A stretch of 64,000 bases of DNA from Salinisphaera dokdonensis (GCF_040361215.1 NZ_APND01000003.1:372001-436000); one strand, 5' to 3'. Positions 1 through 9,292 are shown, numbered from the stretch's first letter. Translations and numbers: made by a program. The notes: generated from the letters alone by a model not told the origin.

Positions 1-132
1 TTTCGGTGTTGTCCTTGCTCACGGTAAGGATCGCTTGGGCAGAATGCCGTCATCCTACGCGCTTGAGGCACGCAAACACAGGCCGTAAGTCACTGTTGCA
101 AGTCGGGGGTGCGCGCTCTACTGTTGCGGCGC

Positions 133-1512
133 ATGAAGATCATCATTCTGGGGGCCGGCGAAGTCGGCGCCACGCTGGCGGAGAATCTGGCCCACGAGGC
201 CAACGATGTCACGGTCGTGGACACCGATGAAGCCCTGCTGCGCCCGCTGCAGGACCGGCTCGATATTCGGGCGGTGCACGGCTATGCCGCGCATCCGGAC
301 ATCCTGCGCAGCGCAGGCGCCAACGATGCCGACATGATCATCGCGGTTACCGCGACGGATGAAGTCAACATGGTGGCCTGCCAGATCGCCTACACGCTGT
401 TTCATACGCCGACCAAGATCGCGCGTATTCGGGCGTCGGAATACCTGCTCGAGAACCGACTGTTCCATCAGGATGCAATCCCGATCGACATGAGCATCAG
501 CCCGGAGCAGCTGGTGACCGACTACATCAAGCGCCTGGTGCAGTATCCGGGCGCGCTGCAGGTGGTCGATTTCGCGGAAGGACGCGTTCAGGTCGTGGGC
601 GTCAAGGCTTATTACGGCGGGCCCCTGGTAGGCAAGGAATTGCGCGCGCTGCGCGAGCATTTGCCGCAAGCCGACACCCGCGTAGTGGCAATCTATCGGC
701 GCGGCAAACCGATGATCCCGGAAGGCGACACCGTCATCGAAGCCGACGATGAAGTGTTCTTCGTCGCCGCCCGGCGCAATATCAAGAAGGTGATCAGCGA
801 ACTGCGCAAGATCGACCGGCCGGTCAAGCGGATCATGATCGCCGGCGGCGGCAACATCGGCCTGCGGCTGGCACTGGCGCTGGAAAATCACTGCCAGGTC
901 AAGATCATCGAGAACAATCCGGCACGCGCCGGCTGGCTGTCGGAGAAGCTCAACCGCTCGATCGTGCTCAAGGGCGATGCCGCCAACGAGTCGCTGCTGG
1001 TCGAAGAGAATATCGAGTCGGTCGACGTGTTCTGCGCGATCACCAACGATGACGAGGCCAATATCCTCTCGGCGATGCTGGCCAAGCGGCTGGGCGCGCG
1101 CAAGGCGATGTCGCTGATCAATCGGCTGGCCTATGTCGACCTGATCGAATCCTCCGGCACCCAGATCGATATCGCGATCTCGCCCAAACAGTCGACCATC
1201 TCGGCGCTGCTGGCCCATGTGCGCCGGGGTGATGTGGTGCGTGTGCATACCCTGCGCCGCGGCGCGGCCGAGGCGATCGAAGCCATCGCTCACGGCGAGC
1301 GCGAAAATTCGCGCGTGGTGGGCCGGCGTATCGACGAGATCAAGCTGCCGCGGGGAACCACCATCGGCGCCATCGCGCGCGGCGAGGAAGTGCTGATCGC
1401 CCATCACGACACGGTGATCGAGTCGGGCGATCACGTCATGCTGTTCATCATCGAAAAGAAGCAGACCGCCGAGGTGGAAAAGCTGTTCCAGGTCGGCGTC
1501 TCCTACGTCTAG
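133..1512 (+). CDS. trkA: Trk system potassium uptake regulatory protein TrkA
   Basis: Cytoplasmic NAD(H)-binding regulatory subunit of the Trk K+ uptake system; it gates the TrkH channel encoded 15 bp downstream. The 459-residue protein shows the family's duplicated RCK architecture. A first Rossmann half starts at residue 1 with GAGEVG. A second begins near residue 235 with GGGNIG. Each is followed by a TrkA-C-like region (the last ends near residue 455). Length matches the family (about 458). I chose the ATG at 133 because MKIIILGAGEVG is the canonical beginning; an in-frame ATG 24 bp upstream would add an unlikely basic leader. trkA and trkH are evidently one operon. In many gammaproteobacteria trkA follows rsmB; here rsmB lies 8 kb away on the other strand. 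Confidence 0.96.
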   Translation: MKIIILGAGEVGATLAENLAHEANDVTVVDTDEALLRPLQDRLDIRAVHGYAAHPDILRSAGANDADMIIAVTATDEVNMVACQIAYTLFHTPTKIARIRASEYLLENRLFHQDAIPIDMSISPEQLVTDYIKRLVQYPGALQVVDFAEGRVQVVGVKAYYGGPLVGKELRALREHLPQADTRVVAIYRRGKPMIPEGDTVIEADDEVFFVAARRNIKKVISELRKIDRPVKRIMIAGGGNIGLRLALALENHCQVKIIENNPARAGWLSEKLNRSIVLKGDAANESLLVEENIESVDVFCAITNDDEANILSAMLAKRLGARKAMSLINRLAYVDLIESSGTQIDIAISPKQSTISALLAHVRRGDVVRVHTLRRGAAEAIEAIAHGERENSRVVGRRIDEIKLPRGTTIGAIARGEEVLIAHHDTVIESGDHVMLFIIEKKQTAEVEKLFQVGVSYV

Positions 1513-1527
1513 GGCAAGAACCACAGC

Positions 1528-2997
1528 ATGGATCTGTCCCTGAACTATTATTTCGCGGTCGTGCAGCGGGTGCTCGGCCTGCTGCTGATGATCTTCTCGA
1601 CCAGCATGCTGGTGCCGATGGTCATGGGCCTGGCGTACGGCGACGGCGAGGCGGATGCCTTCGCCATCGGTTTCGTGATCACTCTTTTCACCGGTTTGGT
1701 CACATGGTTGCCGGTGCGTCACGTGCGCCGCGAGCTCAAGATCCGTGACGGCTTCCTCGTCGTCGTGCTGTTCTGGCTGGTACTGAGCCTGTTCGGCGCG
1801 GTGCCGCTGTACCTCGCCGAACGTCCGGATATCAGCGTCACCGACGCAGTGTTCGAAGCGGTCTCCGGCCTGACCACCACGGGTGCCACCGTGCTCGTCG
1901 GCCTCGACACCCTGCCCCATGCGGTCCTGTTCTGGCGCCAGCTGCTGCACTGGATGGGCGGCATGGGCATCATCGTGCTGGCCGTGGCGGTGCTGCCCAT
2001 GCTCGGCGTCGGTGGCATGCAGCTTTATCGTGCGGAGACGCCAGGGCCGATCAAGGATTCCAAACTCACGCCGCGTATCCGCGAGACGGCCAAGGCGCTC
2101 TGGTATCTGTACCTGTCGCTGACGGCGCTGTGTGCGCTGGTGTTCTGGCTTGCCGGCATGAGCGTGTTCGATTCGGTCAGCCACGGCTTTTCGGCGATCG
2201 CGACCGGCGGCTTCTCCAACCACGATCTGTCGCTCGGCCACCACGACGACGCCATCATCGAGATCGCGGCCATCGTCGCCATGGTTGTGGGGTCGATCAG
2301 TTTCGGTATGCATTTCGCGGTCTGGCGCAGCGCCAACCCGCTGACCTACTGGCGCGATTCGGAGACGCGCACTTTCCTGCTCATGGTAGTTGGGGCGACC
2401 ACGCTCGGCAGTATCGTGCTGCTGGTTGCCGGCACCTATGTGTCGCTGCCCAACGCGGTGATCAAGTCGATGTTTCAGGTCGTGTCGATCGGTACCACCA
2501 CCGGCTTCACCACCACCGACTACTCGCTGTGGCCGAGTTTTCTGCCCATGTTCCTGCTGCTCGGCAGCTTCGTGGGCGGCTGCGCGGGGTCTACAACCGG
2601 CGGCATGAAAGTCGTGCGCTTCATCCTCCTCGCCAAGCAGGGCACGCGCGAGATCAGCCGCCTGGTGCACCCGAATGCCGAGATCCCGATCAAGATGGGC
2701 GGCAAAGTCATCCCGGACCGCGTCATCCAGGCAGTCTGGGGCTTCTTCGCGGTCTATATCACCGTGTTCGTGGTGATGTTCCTGGTGCTGCTGGCGACCG
2801 GTCTCGACGAGCTCACGGCGTTCTCTGCGGTCGCCGCATCGATCAATAATCTGGGTCCGGGCCTTGGGGAGGTCTCCTCGAACATGGCGAGCCTGCCGGG
2901 CATCGCCAAATGGGTGCTGTGCATGGCAATGCTGCTGGGTCGGCTTGAGATCTTCACCCTGCTGGTGATCCTCACTCCGGCCTTCTGGCGCCGCTAG
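1528..2997 (+). CDS. trkH: Trk potassium uptake channel TrkH/TrkG
   Basis: Inner-membrane K+-translocating subunit of the Trk system. The 489-residue polytopic protein has the four pore-loop repeats of the superfamily: SGLTTTGAT near residue 114, SAIATGGFS near 225, SIGTTTGFTTTD near 322 and INNLGPGLG near 440. The selectivity-filter glycines are all present. A conserved GGCAGSTTGGMK segment follows the third loop. It starts 15 bp after trkA, so coexpression is expected. Length and motifs agree with a complete, functional TrkH. Confidence 0.96.
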   Translation: MDLSLNYYFAVVQRVLGLLLMIFSTSMLVPMVMGLAYGDGEADAFAIGFVITLFTGLVTWLPVRHVRRELKIRDGFLVVVLFWLVLSLFGAVPLYLAERPDISVTDAVFEAVSGLTTTGATVLVGLDTLPHAVLFWRQLLHWMGGMGIIVLAVAVLPMLGVGGMQLYRAETPGPIKDSKLTPRIRETAKALWYLYLSLTALCALVFWLAGMSVFDSVSHGFSAIATGGFSNHDLSLGHHDDAIIEIAAIVAMVVGSISFGMHFAVWRSANPLTYWRDSETRTFLLMVVGATTLGSIVLLVAGTYVSLPNAVIKSMFQVVSIGTTTGFTTTDYSLWPSFLPMFLLLGSFVGGCAGSTTGGMKVVRFILLAKQGTREISRLVHPNAEIPIKMGGKVIPDRVIQAVWGFFAVYITVFVVMFLVLLATGLDELTAFSAVAASINNLGPGLGEVSSNMASLPGIAKWVLCMAMLLGRLEIFTLLVILTPAFWRR

Positions 2998-3034
2998 CGT
3001 CTTCAAATACGGGCTATATCGGTACACTGTGCGC

Positions 3035-3367
3035 ATGCCGATGAAAGACCAACTCGAGTCGCTGCTCGCTTCCGGCGAGGACAACGCCCTGCTGCGTTTT
3101 TCCCTGGGTGAACTGCTGTTCAAGGACGGCGAGCACGCCCGCGCCGCCGAACACCTCGCCGAAGCCGTGGCCCACGATCCCGACTACTCCGCTGCCTGGA
3201 AGCTCTACGGCAAGGCGCTGGTAGAGAACGGCGACCTGGTCGCCGGTATCGATGTGCTCGAGCACGGCATCACCGTGGCCGAGGCGCGGGGTGACAATCA
3301 GGCCGTGCGCGAGATGCAGGTCTTTGCCAAACGCGCGCGCAAGCGCCTTGACGAGCGCGGCGCCTGA
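3035..3367 (+). CDS. Small TPR-repeat protein
   Basis: About 110 residues, almost entirely alpha-helical, with tetratricopeptide-type repeats: a helix pair around LRFSLGELLFKDGEHARAAEH, then AVAHDPDYSAAWKLYGKALV, then a third partial repeat ending in KRARKRL. No signal peptide, so cytoplasmic. TPR proteins are protein-protein adaptors; no partner can be named. The start could be ATG 3035, ATG 3041 or GTG 3029; 3035 (MPMKDQ) is preferred. Its TGA shares one base with the ATG of thrB, implying translational coupling. Function unknown; a link to homoserine kinase is only positional. Confidence 0.8.
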   Translation: MPMKDQLESLLASGEDNALLRFSLGELLFKDGEHARAAEHLAEAVAHDPDYSAAWKLYGKALVENGDLVAGIDVLEHGITVAEARGDNQAVREMQVFAKRARKRLDERGA

Positions 3368-4335
3368 TGTCGGTTTATACCCGTGTCACCGAAGACGACC
3401 TGCGCCACCTGCTGGCCGATTACTCGGTCGGCGAGCTGGAGGATTTCCGCGGCATCTCGGCGGGTATCACCAACACCAACTATTTCGTCGATACCACGAC
3501 CGGCCGCTGGGTACTGACCCTGTTCGAGCAGATGGATAACGGCTCGCTGCCGTTCTTCATGCAGCTCATGGATCATCTGGCCGGCCACGGCGTGCCGGGC
3601 GCGCATCCGCTGGCCCGTAACGACGGCGGATTTCTCAGCGAAGTGCGCGATCGCCCCGCCGCGCTCGTCTATCGCCTGGCCGGCGCGAGCGTCACCGAAC
3701 CCCAGTCGCGTCATTGCGGCTCGCTAGGCGGGGTGGTTGCAGAAATGCACCGGGCCGTGCGCTCCTTTGGTGAAAGCCAGCGCAATCCGCGCGATCTGGA
3801 ATGGATCGCCGGCGCGCGCGATCGCCTTTCGGATCGCCTCGATGCCGACACCGCGACCCTGCTCGACGACGAGATCGCGTATCAGCGCGAATGTATCGAC
3901 ACCGTGTACGCCGGTCTGCCCGAAGCAGTGATCCACGCCGACATGTTCCGCGACAACGTATTGTTCGACGACGAACGTGTGTCCGGCGTGATCGACTTCT
4001 ATTACGCCTGCCACGATTACCTGCTGTTCGACCTGGCCGTGATCTGCAACGACTGGGCCTTCAACGACGCCGGCGCCTATATGCCCGAGCGCTGGCAGGC
4101 CTTCATGAACGCCTACGACCGCCGACGCGCGCTCACTGACGCCGAACACGCGGCCTGGCCGGCCATGTTGCGGGCCGCCGCTCTTCGGTTCTGGGCCTCG
4201 CGGCTGATCGACTATCACTTCCCGATGGACGGCGACGTGACCCATATCCACGACCCCAGCCCGTTCGAGCGCCTGCTGCGCGCCCATCGGGACGCCGCGC
4301 CCGCGCTCGACGGCGGGATCGCCGCCCGCTCGTGA
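3367..4335 (+). CDS. thrB: Homoserine kinase (ThrB, APH-fold type)
   Basis: Phosphorylates L-homoserine to O-phosphohomoserine in threonine biosynthesis. This is the aminoglycoside-phosphotransferase-fold homoserine kinase found in many pseudomonads and relatives, not the GHMP-fold enzyme of E. coli. Evidence: 322 residues, N-terminal SAGITNTNYFVDT nucleotide-loop region near residues 31-43, catalytic VIHADMFRDNVLF (His190, Asp192, Asn197) and the metal-binding GVIDFYYACHDY that follows. The 1-bp overlap with the TPR gene and the 4-bp overlap with dtd place it in a run of coupled cytoplasmic genes that leads into the his operon. Confidence 0.92.
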   Translation: MSVYTRVTEDDLRHLLADYSVGELEDFRGISAGITNTNYFVDTTTGRWVLTLFEQMDNGSLPFFMQLMDHLAGHGVPGAHPLARNDGGFLSEVRDRPAALVYRLAGASVTEPQSRHCGSLGGVVAEMHRAVRSFGESQRNPRDLEWIAGARDRLSDRLDADTATLLDDEIAYQRECIDTVYAGLPEAVIHADMFRDNVLFDDERVSGVIDFYYACHDYLLFDLAVICNDWAFNDAGAYMPERWQAFMNAYDRRRALTDAEHAAWPAMLRAAALRFWASRLIDYHFPMDGDVTHIHDPSPFERLLRAHRDAAPALDGGIAARS

Positions 4336-4769
4336 TCGCGCTGATCCAGCGCGTGACCGAGGCCAGCGTCGCGGTCGACGGCGAGACGGTCGCCGCGATC
4401 GGGCCCGGTATTCTGGCCCTGGTCGCCGCCGAGCCCGACGACGACGACAAACGCGCCGCCCGGCTTGCCGAACGTGTGCTGTCCTATCGCATCTTCGCCG
4501 ACGACAGCGGGCGCATGAACCAAAGCGCGGCAGACACCGGCCACGCGGTGCTGGCCGTACCCCAGTTCACGCTCGCCGCCGATACCCGGCGCGGCAACCG
4601 GCCCGGCTTTTCGACGGCGTGCCCGCCCGATCGCGCCCGCGAGCTGTTCGGCCGATTCGTTGCCACACTCACGTCGCGCCACGACCGTATCGATCAGGGC
4701 ATCTTCGGGGCCGACATGCAGGTCGCGCTGGTCAACGACGGCCCGGTCACCTTCTGGCTGCAGGCCTGA
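4332..4769 (+). CDS. dtd: D-aminoacyl-tRNA deacylase
   Basis: Hydrolyses D-aminoacyl-tRNAs (and Gly-tRNAAla), protecting translation. 145 residues, the standard size. It begins MIALIQRVTEASV and carries the two signature strands: PQFTLAAD near residues 74-81 (usually SQFTL; Ser-to-Pro at the first position is a modest variant) and the cross-subunit NDGPVTFWLQ at the C-terminus with the Gly-cisPro dipeptide. The start is a GTG overlapping the end of thrB by 4 bp. Confidence 0.94.
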   Translation: MIALIQRVTEASVAVDGETVAAIGPGILALVAAEPDDDDKRAARLAERVLSYRIFADDSGRMNQSAADTGHAVLAVPQFTLAADTRRGNRPGFSTACPPDRARELFGRFVATLTSRHDRIDQGIFGADMQVALVNDGPVTFWLQA

Positions 4770-4856
4770 CAAGCCGCCGGCCGCGGTCATTCGCGTTGCC
4801 TGGGCAATGGGCGTATTATCCCGCGTTCCGGGGTGATCCAACGCATTGCACAGGCC

Positions 4857-5450
4857 ATGACAGCGCGCCGCGCCACGATCTCACGCAAGACCAACGAAAC
4901 CGATATCTCGGTCACGCTCGACCTGGATGGCAGCGGCGTATTCAACGCCGATACCGGCGTCGGTTTCTTTGATCACATGCTTCATCAGATCAGCCGCCAC
5001 GGCCTGATCGATCTCGACGTGTCCGCCACAGGCGATCTGCATATCGACGACCACCACACCGTGGAGGATGTCGGCATCTGCATCGGCCAGGCCCTGCGCG
5101 AGGCGCTCGGCGACAAGCGGGGTATCACGCGCTACGGCCATGCCTATGTCCCGCTCGACGAAGCCCTGTCGCGGGTGGTGATCGATCTGTCCGGCCGGCC
5201 CGGGCTGTTCTTCGAGGCCACGTTTACGCGCGACAAGATCGGCACTTTCGATGTCGAACTCGTGCGCGAGTTCTTTCAGGGGCTTGCGAGCGCTGCCGCG
5301 ATCACGCTGCATATGGACGCGCTCAAGGGCGACAACGCCCATCACGTGGCGGAAACGCTGTTCAAGGCCTTCGGCCGCGCACTGCGCTTGGCCGTGTCGG
5401 CGGACAGCCGCACGGGCGACGCCACGCCGTCCACCAAGGGCAGCCTCTAA
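4857..5450 (+). CDS. hisB: Imidazoleglycerol-phosphate dehydratase HisB (monofunctional)
   Basis: Dehydrates imidazole-glycerol phosphate to imidazole-acetol phosphate in histidine synthesis. 197 residues from ATG 4857; the frame is open upstream to GTG 4833, but the conserved region begins at RRATISRKTNET. Metal-binding His clusters are present: FFDHMLHQ, DDHHTVEDVG and DNAHHVAETLFKAFGRAL. There is no N-terminal HAD phosphatase domain, so histidinol-phosphatase must be encoded elsewhere. First gene of a hisB-hisH-hisA-hisF block. Confidence 0.95.
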   Translation: MTARRATISRKTNETDISVTLDLDGSGVFNADTGVGFFDHMLHQISRHGLIDLDVSATGDLHIDDHHTVEDVGICIGQALREALGDKRGITRYGHAYVPLDEALSRVVIDLSGRPGLFFEATFTRDKIGTFDVELVREFFQGLASAAAITLHMDALKGDNAHHVAETLFKAFGRALRLAVSADSRTGDATPSTKGSL

Positions 5451-5480
5451 CCCTCCTTTTTCTCTTTCGCGTTCAATCTT

Positions 5481-6125
5481 ATGGCAACCGTCGGCATCAT
5501 CGACTACGGGATGGGCAATCTGCACTCGATTGCCAAGGCGCTGCGTTACGTGGCGTCGGACGAACAGATCGAGGTCAGCTTCGACCCGGATGCGCTGTCG
5601 CGCATGGACCGGCTTGTGCTGCCGGGCGTCGGCGCAATCGGCCATTGCATGGACGAACTGCACCGTCTCGAGTTGGACGACATGCTGCGCGAGCAGATCG
5701 GCAAGAAGCCGCTCATGGGCGTGTGTCTGGGCATTGAGGCATTGATGGGGCACTCGGAGGAATCCGGCGGCGTGGAATGCCTGGGAGCCTTTCCCGGCGA
5801 TACCGTGCATTTTGCCGCTCCCGATGCGCAGCCCGACGGCGTGCGCCGCAAGATTCCACATATGGGCTGGAACCAGGTCCGTCAGGAGCGCCACCATCCG
5901 CTCTGGAAGGATATCGCGCCCGCAAGCTGGTTCTATTTCGTACACAGCTACTACGTCGTGCCCGAGGACGAGCGGCATGTCGCCGGAACGACCGATTACG
6001 GCGTGCGTTTCGCCTCCGTGATCCTGCGACCGAACGTGTTCGCCGTACAGTTCCACCCCGAAAAAAGCCAGTCCGCGGGCCTGCAGCTGCTGGCCAACTT
6101 CCTCGAATGGGACGGTTCGGCCTGA
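5481..6125 (+). CDS. hisH: Imidazole glycerol phosphate synthase, glutaminase subunit HisH
   Basis: Class I glutamine amidotransferase that supplies ammonia to HisF. 214 residues. Catalytic triad visible: nucleophile Cys82 in GVCLGIE, His192 and Glu194 in VQFHPEKS. The start MATVGIIDYGMGNLHS is canonical. It lies 30 bp after hisB, and no strong Shine-Dalgarno is obvious, so some translational coupling is possible. The partner subunit HisF is two genes downstream. Confidence 0.95.
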   Translation: MATVGIIDYGMGNLHSIAKALRYVASDEQIEVSFDPDALSRMDRLVLPGVGAIGHCMDELHRLELDDMLREQIGKKPLMGVCLGIEALMGHSEESGGVECLGAFPGDTVHFAAPDAQPDGVRRKIPHMGWNQVRQERHHPLWKDIAPASWFYFVHSYYVVPEDERHVAGTTDYGVRFASVILRPNVFAVQFHPEKSQSAGLQLLANFLEWDGSA

Positions 6126-6191
6126 GCCGACGCCTGAACACAGATTAAAGCCGCTTCGATCACACCCAAGCCGTAGAAGAGGATTACCGGC

Positions 6192-6935
6192 GTGCTACTC
6201 ATACCTGCGATTGATATCAAGAACGGCCAGTGCGTACGTCTGCGCCAGGGCCGCATGGACGACGTCACCATCTTCGACGAAGATCCGGTCGCGGTCGCCC
6301 AGCGCTGGATCGATGAAGGCGCGGACCGTATCCACGTGGTCGATCTCGACGGTGCCAAGGCCGGCTACCCGGTCAACGACCGTGTGATCGGCGAGATCGT
6401 GACGGCCTGCGGCGACATACCGGTGCAGGTCGGCGGCGGCATTCGCGACGAGTCCGCCATCGAGACCTATCTCGAACGCGGCGTGGAATACGTCATTCTC
6501 GGCACGCGCGCCGTCGCGGAGCCACATTTCGTGGCCGATGTCGGCGTCGAATTTCCGGGCCATATCATCGTCGGCCTTGATGCCAAGGACGGCATGGTCG
6601 CCACCGACGGTTGGTCGAAGCTATCCCATCACACGGTCGCGGATCTCGCCCAGCAGTTCGAAGAGGACGGCGTGGTCGCCATCATCCATACCGATATCAG
6701 CCGTGACGGCATGATGCAGGGCGTGAACGCCGAAGCCAGCCGTGCGCTGGCCGCCGAGCTCACGATTCCCGTGATCGCCTCCGGCGGCGTGACCAATATC
6801 GACGATATCGAAGCGCTGCTCGCGGTCGAGAGCGACGGCGTATCGGGGGCGGTCATCGGCCGGTCCCTCTATGAAGGCACGCTGGATTTCGCCGCGGCAC
6901 GCAAGCTGGTCAACGACCGCAAGAGCGCCAAATGA
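6192..6935 (+). CDS. hisA: ProFAR isomerase HisA
   Basis: 1-(5-phosphoribosyl)-5-[(5-phosphoribosylamino)methylideneamino]imidazole-4-carboxamide isomerase, a TIM-barrel enzyme of the histidine pathway. 247 residues. N-terminal catalytic Asp in IPAIDIKNGQ (residue 8), second catalytic Asp in HTDISRDGMM, and two phosphate-binding GG motifs (QVGGGIR and ASGGV). It starts at GTG 6192 behind an AGAGGA-like ribosome-binding site. The end overlaps hisF by 4 bp (ATGA). Confidence 0.95.
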   Translation: MLLIPAIDIKNGQCVRLRQGRMDDVTIFDEDPVAVAQRWIDEGADRIHVVDLDGAKAGYPVNDRVIGEIVTACGDIPVQVGGGIRDESAIETYLERGVEYVILGTRAVAEPHFVADVGVEFPGHIIVGLDAKDGMVATDGWSKLSHHTVADLAQQFEEDGVVAIIHTDISRDGMMQGVNAEASRALAAELTIPVIASGGVTNIDDIEALLAVESDGVSGAVIGRSLYEGTLDFAAARKLVNDRKSAK

Positions 6936-7717
6936 CATTAGCCAAACGCATCATCCCCTGCCTCGATATCGACAAGGGGCGCGTGGTCAAGGGCGTCAAG
7001 TTTCTCGAGATCAAGGACGCCGGTGACCCGGTCGAGATTGCGCGCCGCTACGACCAGCAAGGGGCGGATGAGTTGGTGTTTCTGGACATCACTGCCAGCC
7101 ACGAAGACCGCGGCACCCTGATGGACGTGGTCGAACGCGTGGCCGGCGAGGTGTTCATCCCGCTGACCGTCGGCGGCGGTGTGCGCACCCTGCCCGATGT
7201 GCGCCGCCTGCTCTCGGCCGGCGCCGACAAGGTCTCGATCAACACCGCTGCGATCTCGGATCCGAACTTCGTCTACGAGGCCGCCTATCGCTATGGCTCG
7301 CAGTGCATCGTAGTCGCACTGGACGCCAAGAACGTGGCCAAGAAGCACGAAGCCCCGCGCTGGGAGATCTTCACCCACGGCGGTCGCAAGTCCACCGGCA
7401 TTGACGCCATCGAATGGGCCCAGAAACTCGTCGCGCTCGGCGCCGGCGAGGTACTGCTCACGAGCATGGACAAGGACGGCACGAAGTCGGGCTTCGATCT
7501 CAAGCTGACGCGCGCGATATCCGAGGCGGTCGATGTGCCTGTAATCGCGTCCGGCGGCGTGGGTAGCCTGGAAGACCTGCACGACGGCCTTGAGATCGGC
7601 ACCGCCGACGCGGTGCTGGCTGCCTCGATCTTCCACTTCGGCACCTATACGATCCAGCAGGCCAAGGGCTTTCTCGCCGAGCGCGGCGTGGTCGTACGCG
7701 ACCCGATCTATCGTTAG
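6932..7717 (+). CDS. hisF: Imidazole glycerol phosphate synthase, cyclase subunit HisF
   Basis: Cyclase subunit that uses ammonia from HisH to form IGP and AICAR. 261 residues, the typical HisF length. Catalytic Asp11 lies in IPCLDIDKGRVVKG and the second Asp in TSMDKDGTKSGFD. Phosphate-gripper motifs VGGGVR and ASGGVG are present. ATG overlaps the hisA stop (ATGA). hisI and hisE, which often follow, are not here; the next gene is unrelated. Confidence 0.96.
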   Translation: MTLAKRIIPCLDIDKGRVVKGVKFLEIKDAGDPVEIARRYDQQGADELVFLDITASHEDRGTLMDVVERVAGEVFIPLTVGGGVRTLPDVRRLLSAGADKVSINTAAISDPNFVYEAAYRYGSQCIVVALDAKNVAKKHEAPRWEIFTHGGRKSTGIDAIEWAQKLVALGAGEVLLTSMDKDGTKSGFDLKLTRAISEAVDVPVIASGGVGSLEDLHDGLEIGTADAVLAASIFHFGTYTIQQAKGFLAERGVVVRDPIYR

Positions 7718-7860
7718 AACGTCATGCGGGCGGGCCGCTGCCGCATTGAGCGGCGGCGCGGCGCGCCCGACTCACGCTTTCAGCGAGCCGCAAGCTTTGG
7801 GCTTCGATACTCTGTGAAATCAACGCGCCGATGCGCGCTGCACTTACCGGGTATCTCGGG

Positions 7861-8571
7861 ATGAAGAACAATATCCTCGCCGCGGCAGTTCTCGGCGTAT
7901 TGCTCGCCATCGGTCTCGTGGTCGGCGGCAGTTATCTCAAGAGCGCGGCGATCCAGTGGAAATCCGCCGAGCGCACGGTCACCGTAAAAGGCCTGGCGGA
8001 ACGCGAAGTACGCGCCACGCTCGCGCTCTGGCCGCTGCATTTCACCGTCACCGGCGATGCGCTTGATGAAGTACAGCAGCGGGTCAACCAGCAGGCCGGC
8101 ATCATCCGCCGCTTTCTGACCGATGCCGGTTTCAAGCCCGAAGCGATCACCCTGACCTCGCCTGAAGTCACCGATCGCTACGCCAACAGCTATGGCAACC
8201 AGCGCCCGCCCAGCCGTTACTCGGCCGAGGCCACGATGTTGGTTCGCACCCAGGCTATCGACAAGGTCAAGCAGGCCATGCCGCGGGTCGGCGAACTGAT
8301 CGGCCAGGGCGTGGTGCTGTCACCGAACTACAACTACCGGACCGAGTTCCTGTTCACCGAGCTCGAAGACATCAAGCCGGAAATGATCGCGGTCGCCACG
8401 GCTGATGCGCGCAAGGCCGCCAAACAGTTCGCCGAGGATTCGGGCAGCCGGGTTGGCGCTATTCGGTCAGCCTCGCAGGGCTACTTCTCGATCAGCGATC
8501 TCGACAGCTATACGCCGGATATCAAGCGTATCCGTGTGGTGACCACCATCGATTACGCGCTGGAAGATTAG
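7861..8571 (+). CDS. SIMPL-domain (DUF541) membrane-anchored protein
   Basis: 236 residues: a short N-terminal membrane anchor (residues 4-25, AAAVLGVLLAIGLVVGGSYL) and then a periplasmic SIMPL/DUF541 domain. Typical strands are visible, such as ERTVTVKGLAEREVRATLALW and a C-terminal RIRVVTTIDYAL. Family members are oligomeric envelope proteins of poorly defined function, some linked to oxidative stress. ATG 7861 is preferred over 7831 because it places the hydrophobic segment at the very N-terminus. A strong bidirectional terminator lies just downstream. Confidence 0.85.
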   Translation: MKNNILAAAVLGVLLAIGLVVGGSYLKSAAIQWKSAERTVTVKGLAEREVRATLALWPLHFTVTGDALDEVQQRVNQQAGIIRRFLTDAGFKPEAITLTSPEVTDRYANSYGNQRPPSRYSAEATMLVRTQAIDKVKQAMPRVGELIGQGVVLSPNYNYRTEFLFTELEDIKPEMIAVATADARKAAKQFAEDSGSRVGAIRSASQGYFSISDLDSYTPDIKRIRVVTTIDYALED

Positions 8572-8581
8572 CGCGCACAAA

Positions 8582-8631
8582 AAAGCCCGGCCGAGGCCGG
8601 GCTTTCTCGATCGTCTTCAAGCGATCGTTTT
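8582..8631. terminator. Bidirectional intrinsic terminator (two adjacent hairpins)
   Basis: First hairpin: an inverted repeat of AAAGCCCGGCC (8582-8592) with GGCCGGGCTTT (8595-8605), GC-rich and flanked by A-run and T-run, so it can act on both strands. Second: CGATCG at 8608-8613 paired with 8622-8627, followed by TTTT. The site sits between the convergent SIMPL gene and the PfpI-type gene. Confidence 0.88.
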
Positions 8632-9196
8632 ACGTCGTCTGTTCCTCGTGCTTGCCTTCCGCGATCTCCTCGATGACCTTCGCACAGAAGGCATCCAGAT
8701 CGTCGGGCGTGCGGCTGGTCACGAGTGCTTCGTCGCAGACCACTTCACGATCGACCCAGGTCGCGCCCGCGTTCTTGAGATCGGTCTGGACCGACGGGAA
8801 GGACGTCAGCGTACGGCCATCGACCACACCGGCTTCAATCAACACCCACGGCGCATGGCAGATCGCGCCGACCGGCTTGTGCTGGGCGAAGAAATCACGC
8901 ACGAACTGCACCGCCTTGTCGTTGGTGCGCAGCGTGTCCGGATTGGCCAGGCCACCCGGCAGAACCAGCGCGTTGTAATCGCCGGCCGAGACCTGATCGA
9001 CGGTCTTGTCGACGGGCTTCGGATCGCCCTTGGGCTCGCCGCCGCTTTCGCCCTGGATCTCGCCGGACTCGAGCGAAACCAGCTCGACCTCGGCGCCCGC
9101 AGCCTTGATTTCGTCCCACGGCTGAGTCAGCTCGGAATACTCGAAACCGTTGGTGGCAAGGAATGCGACCTTCTTACCGTTCAATTCGTCGCTCAT
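8630..9196 (-). CDS. DJ-1/PfpI family type 1 glutamine amidotransferase-like protein
   Basis: 188 residues from ATG 9196 (MSDELNGKKVAFL), chosen because GGAG lies about 6 bp upstream. Nucleophile elbow AICHAPWVLIEAG has the family Cys, with conserved Glu in NGFEYSEL near the N-terminus. This matches the YhbO/PfpI subgroup, described as stress-protective proteins with reported deglycase or protease activity that remains debated. Cytoplasmic. It stands between the his operon terminator and rsmB, splitting the rsmB-trkA neighbourhood seen in relatives. Confidence 0.9.
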   Translation of the reverse strand: MSDELNGKKVAFLATNGFEYSELTQPWDEIKAAGAEVELVSLESGEIQGESGGEPKGDPKPVDKTVDQVSAGDYNALVLPGGLANPDTLRTNDKAVQFVRDFFAQHKPVGAICHAPWVLIEAGVVDGRTLTSFPSVQTDLKNAGATWVDREVVCDEALVTSRTPDDLDAFCAKVIEEIAEGKHEEQTT

Positions 9197-9292
9197 CACA
9201 ACTCCAATTGGTTGAGGAATCACTACCCAGCCAATGGTGCGGTTGTGCGCAATCGATTCAACTCCGTATTGCTACGGAACCTCTGCGACCGA

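Noticed and set aside
2..88. Short open tail in plus frame 2 ending in TAA, possibly the C-terminus of a gene upstream of trkA
   Set aside because: Only 28 codons are visible and none match a family I recognise.
118..3123. Very long open frame (about 1000 codons) on the minus strand opposite trkA-trkH
   Set aside because: It mirrors the codon structure of clear plus-strand genes and its protein is His/Asp/Gln/Arg-rich without motifs; a high-GC antisense shadow.
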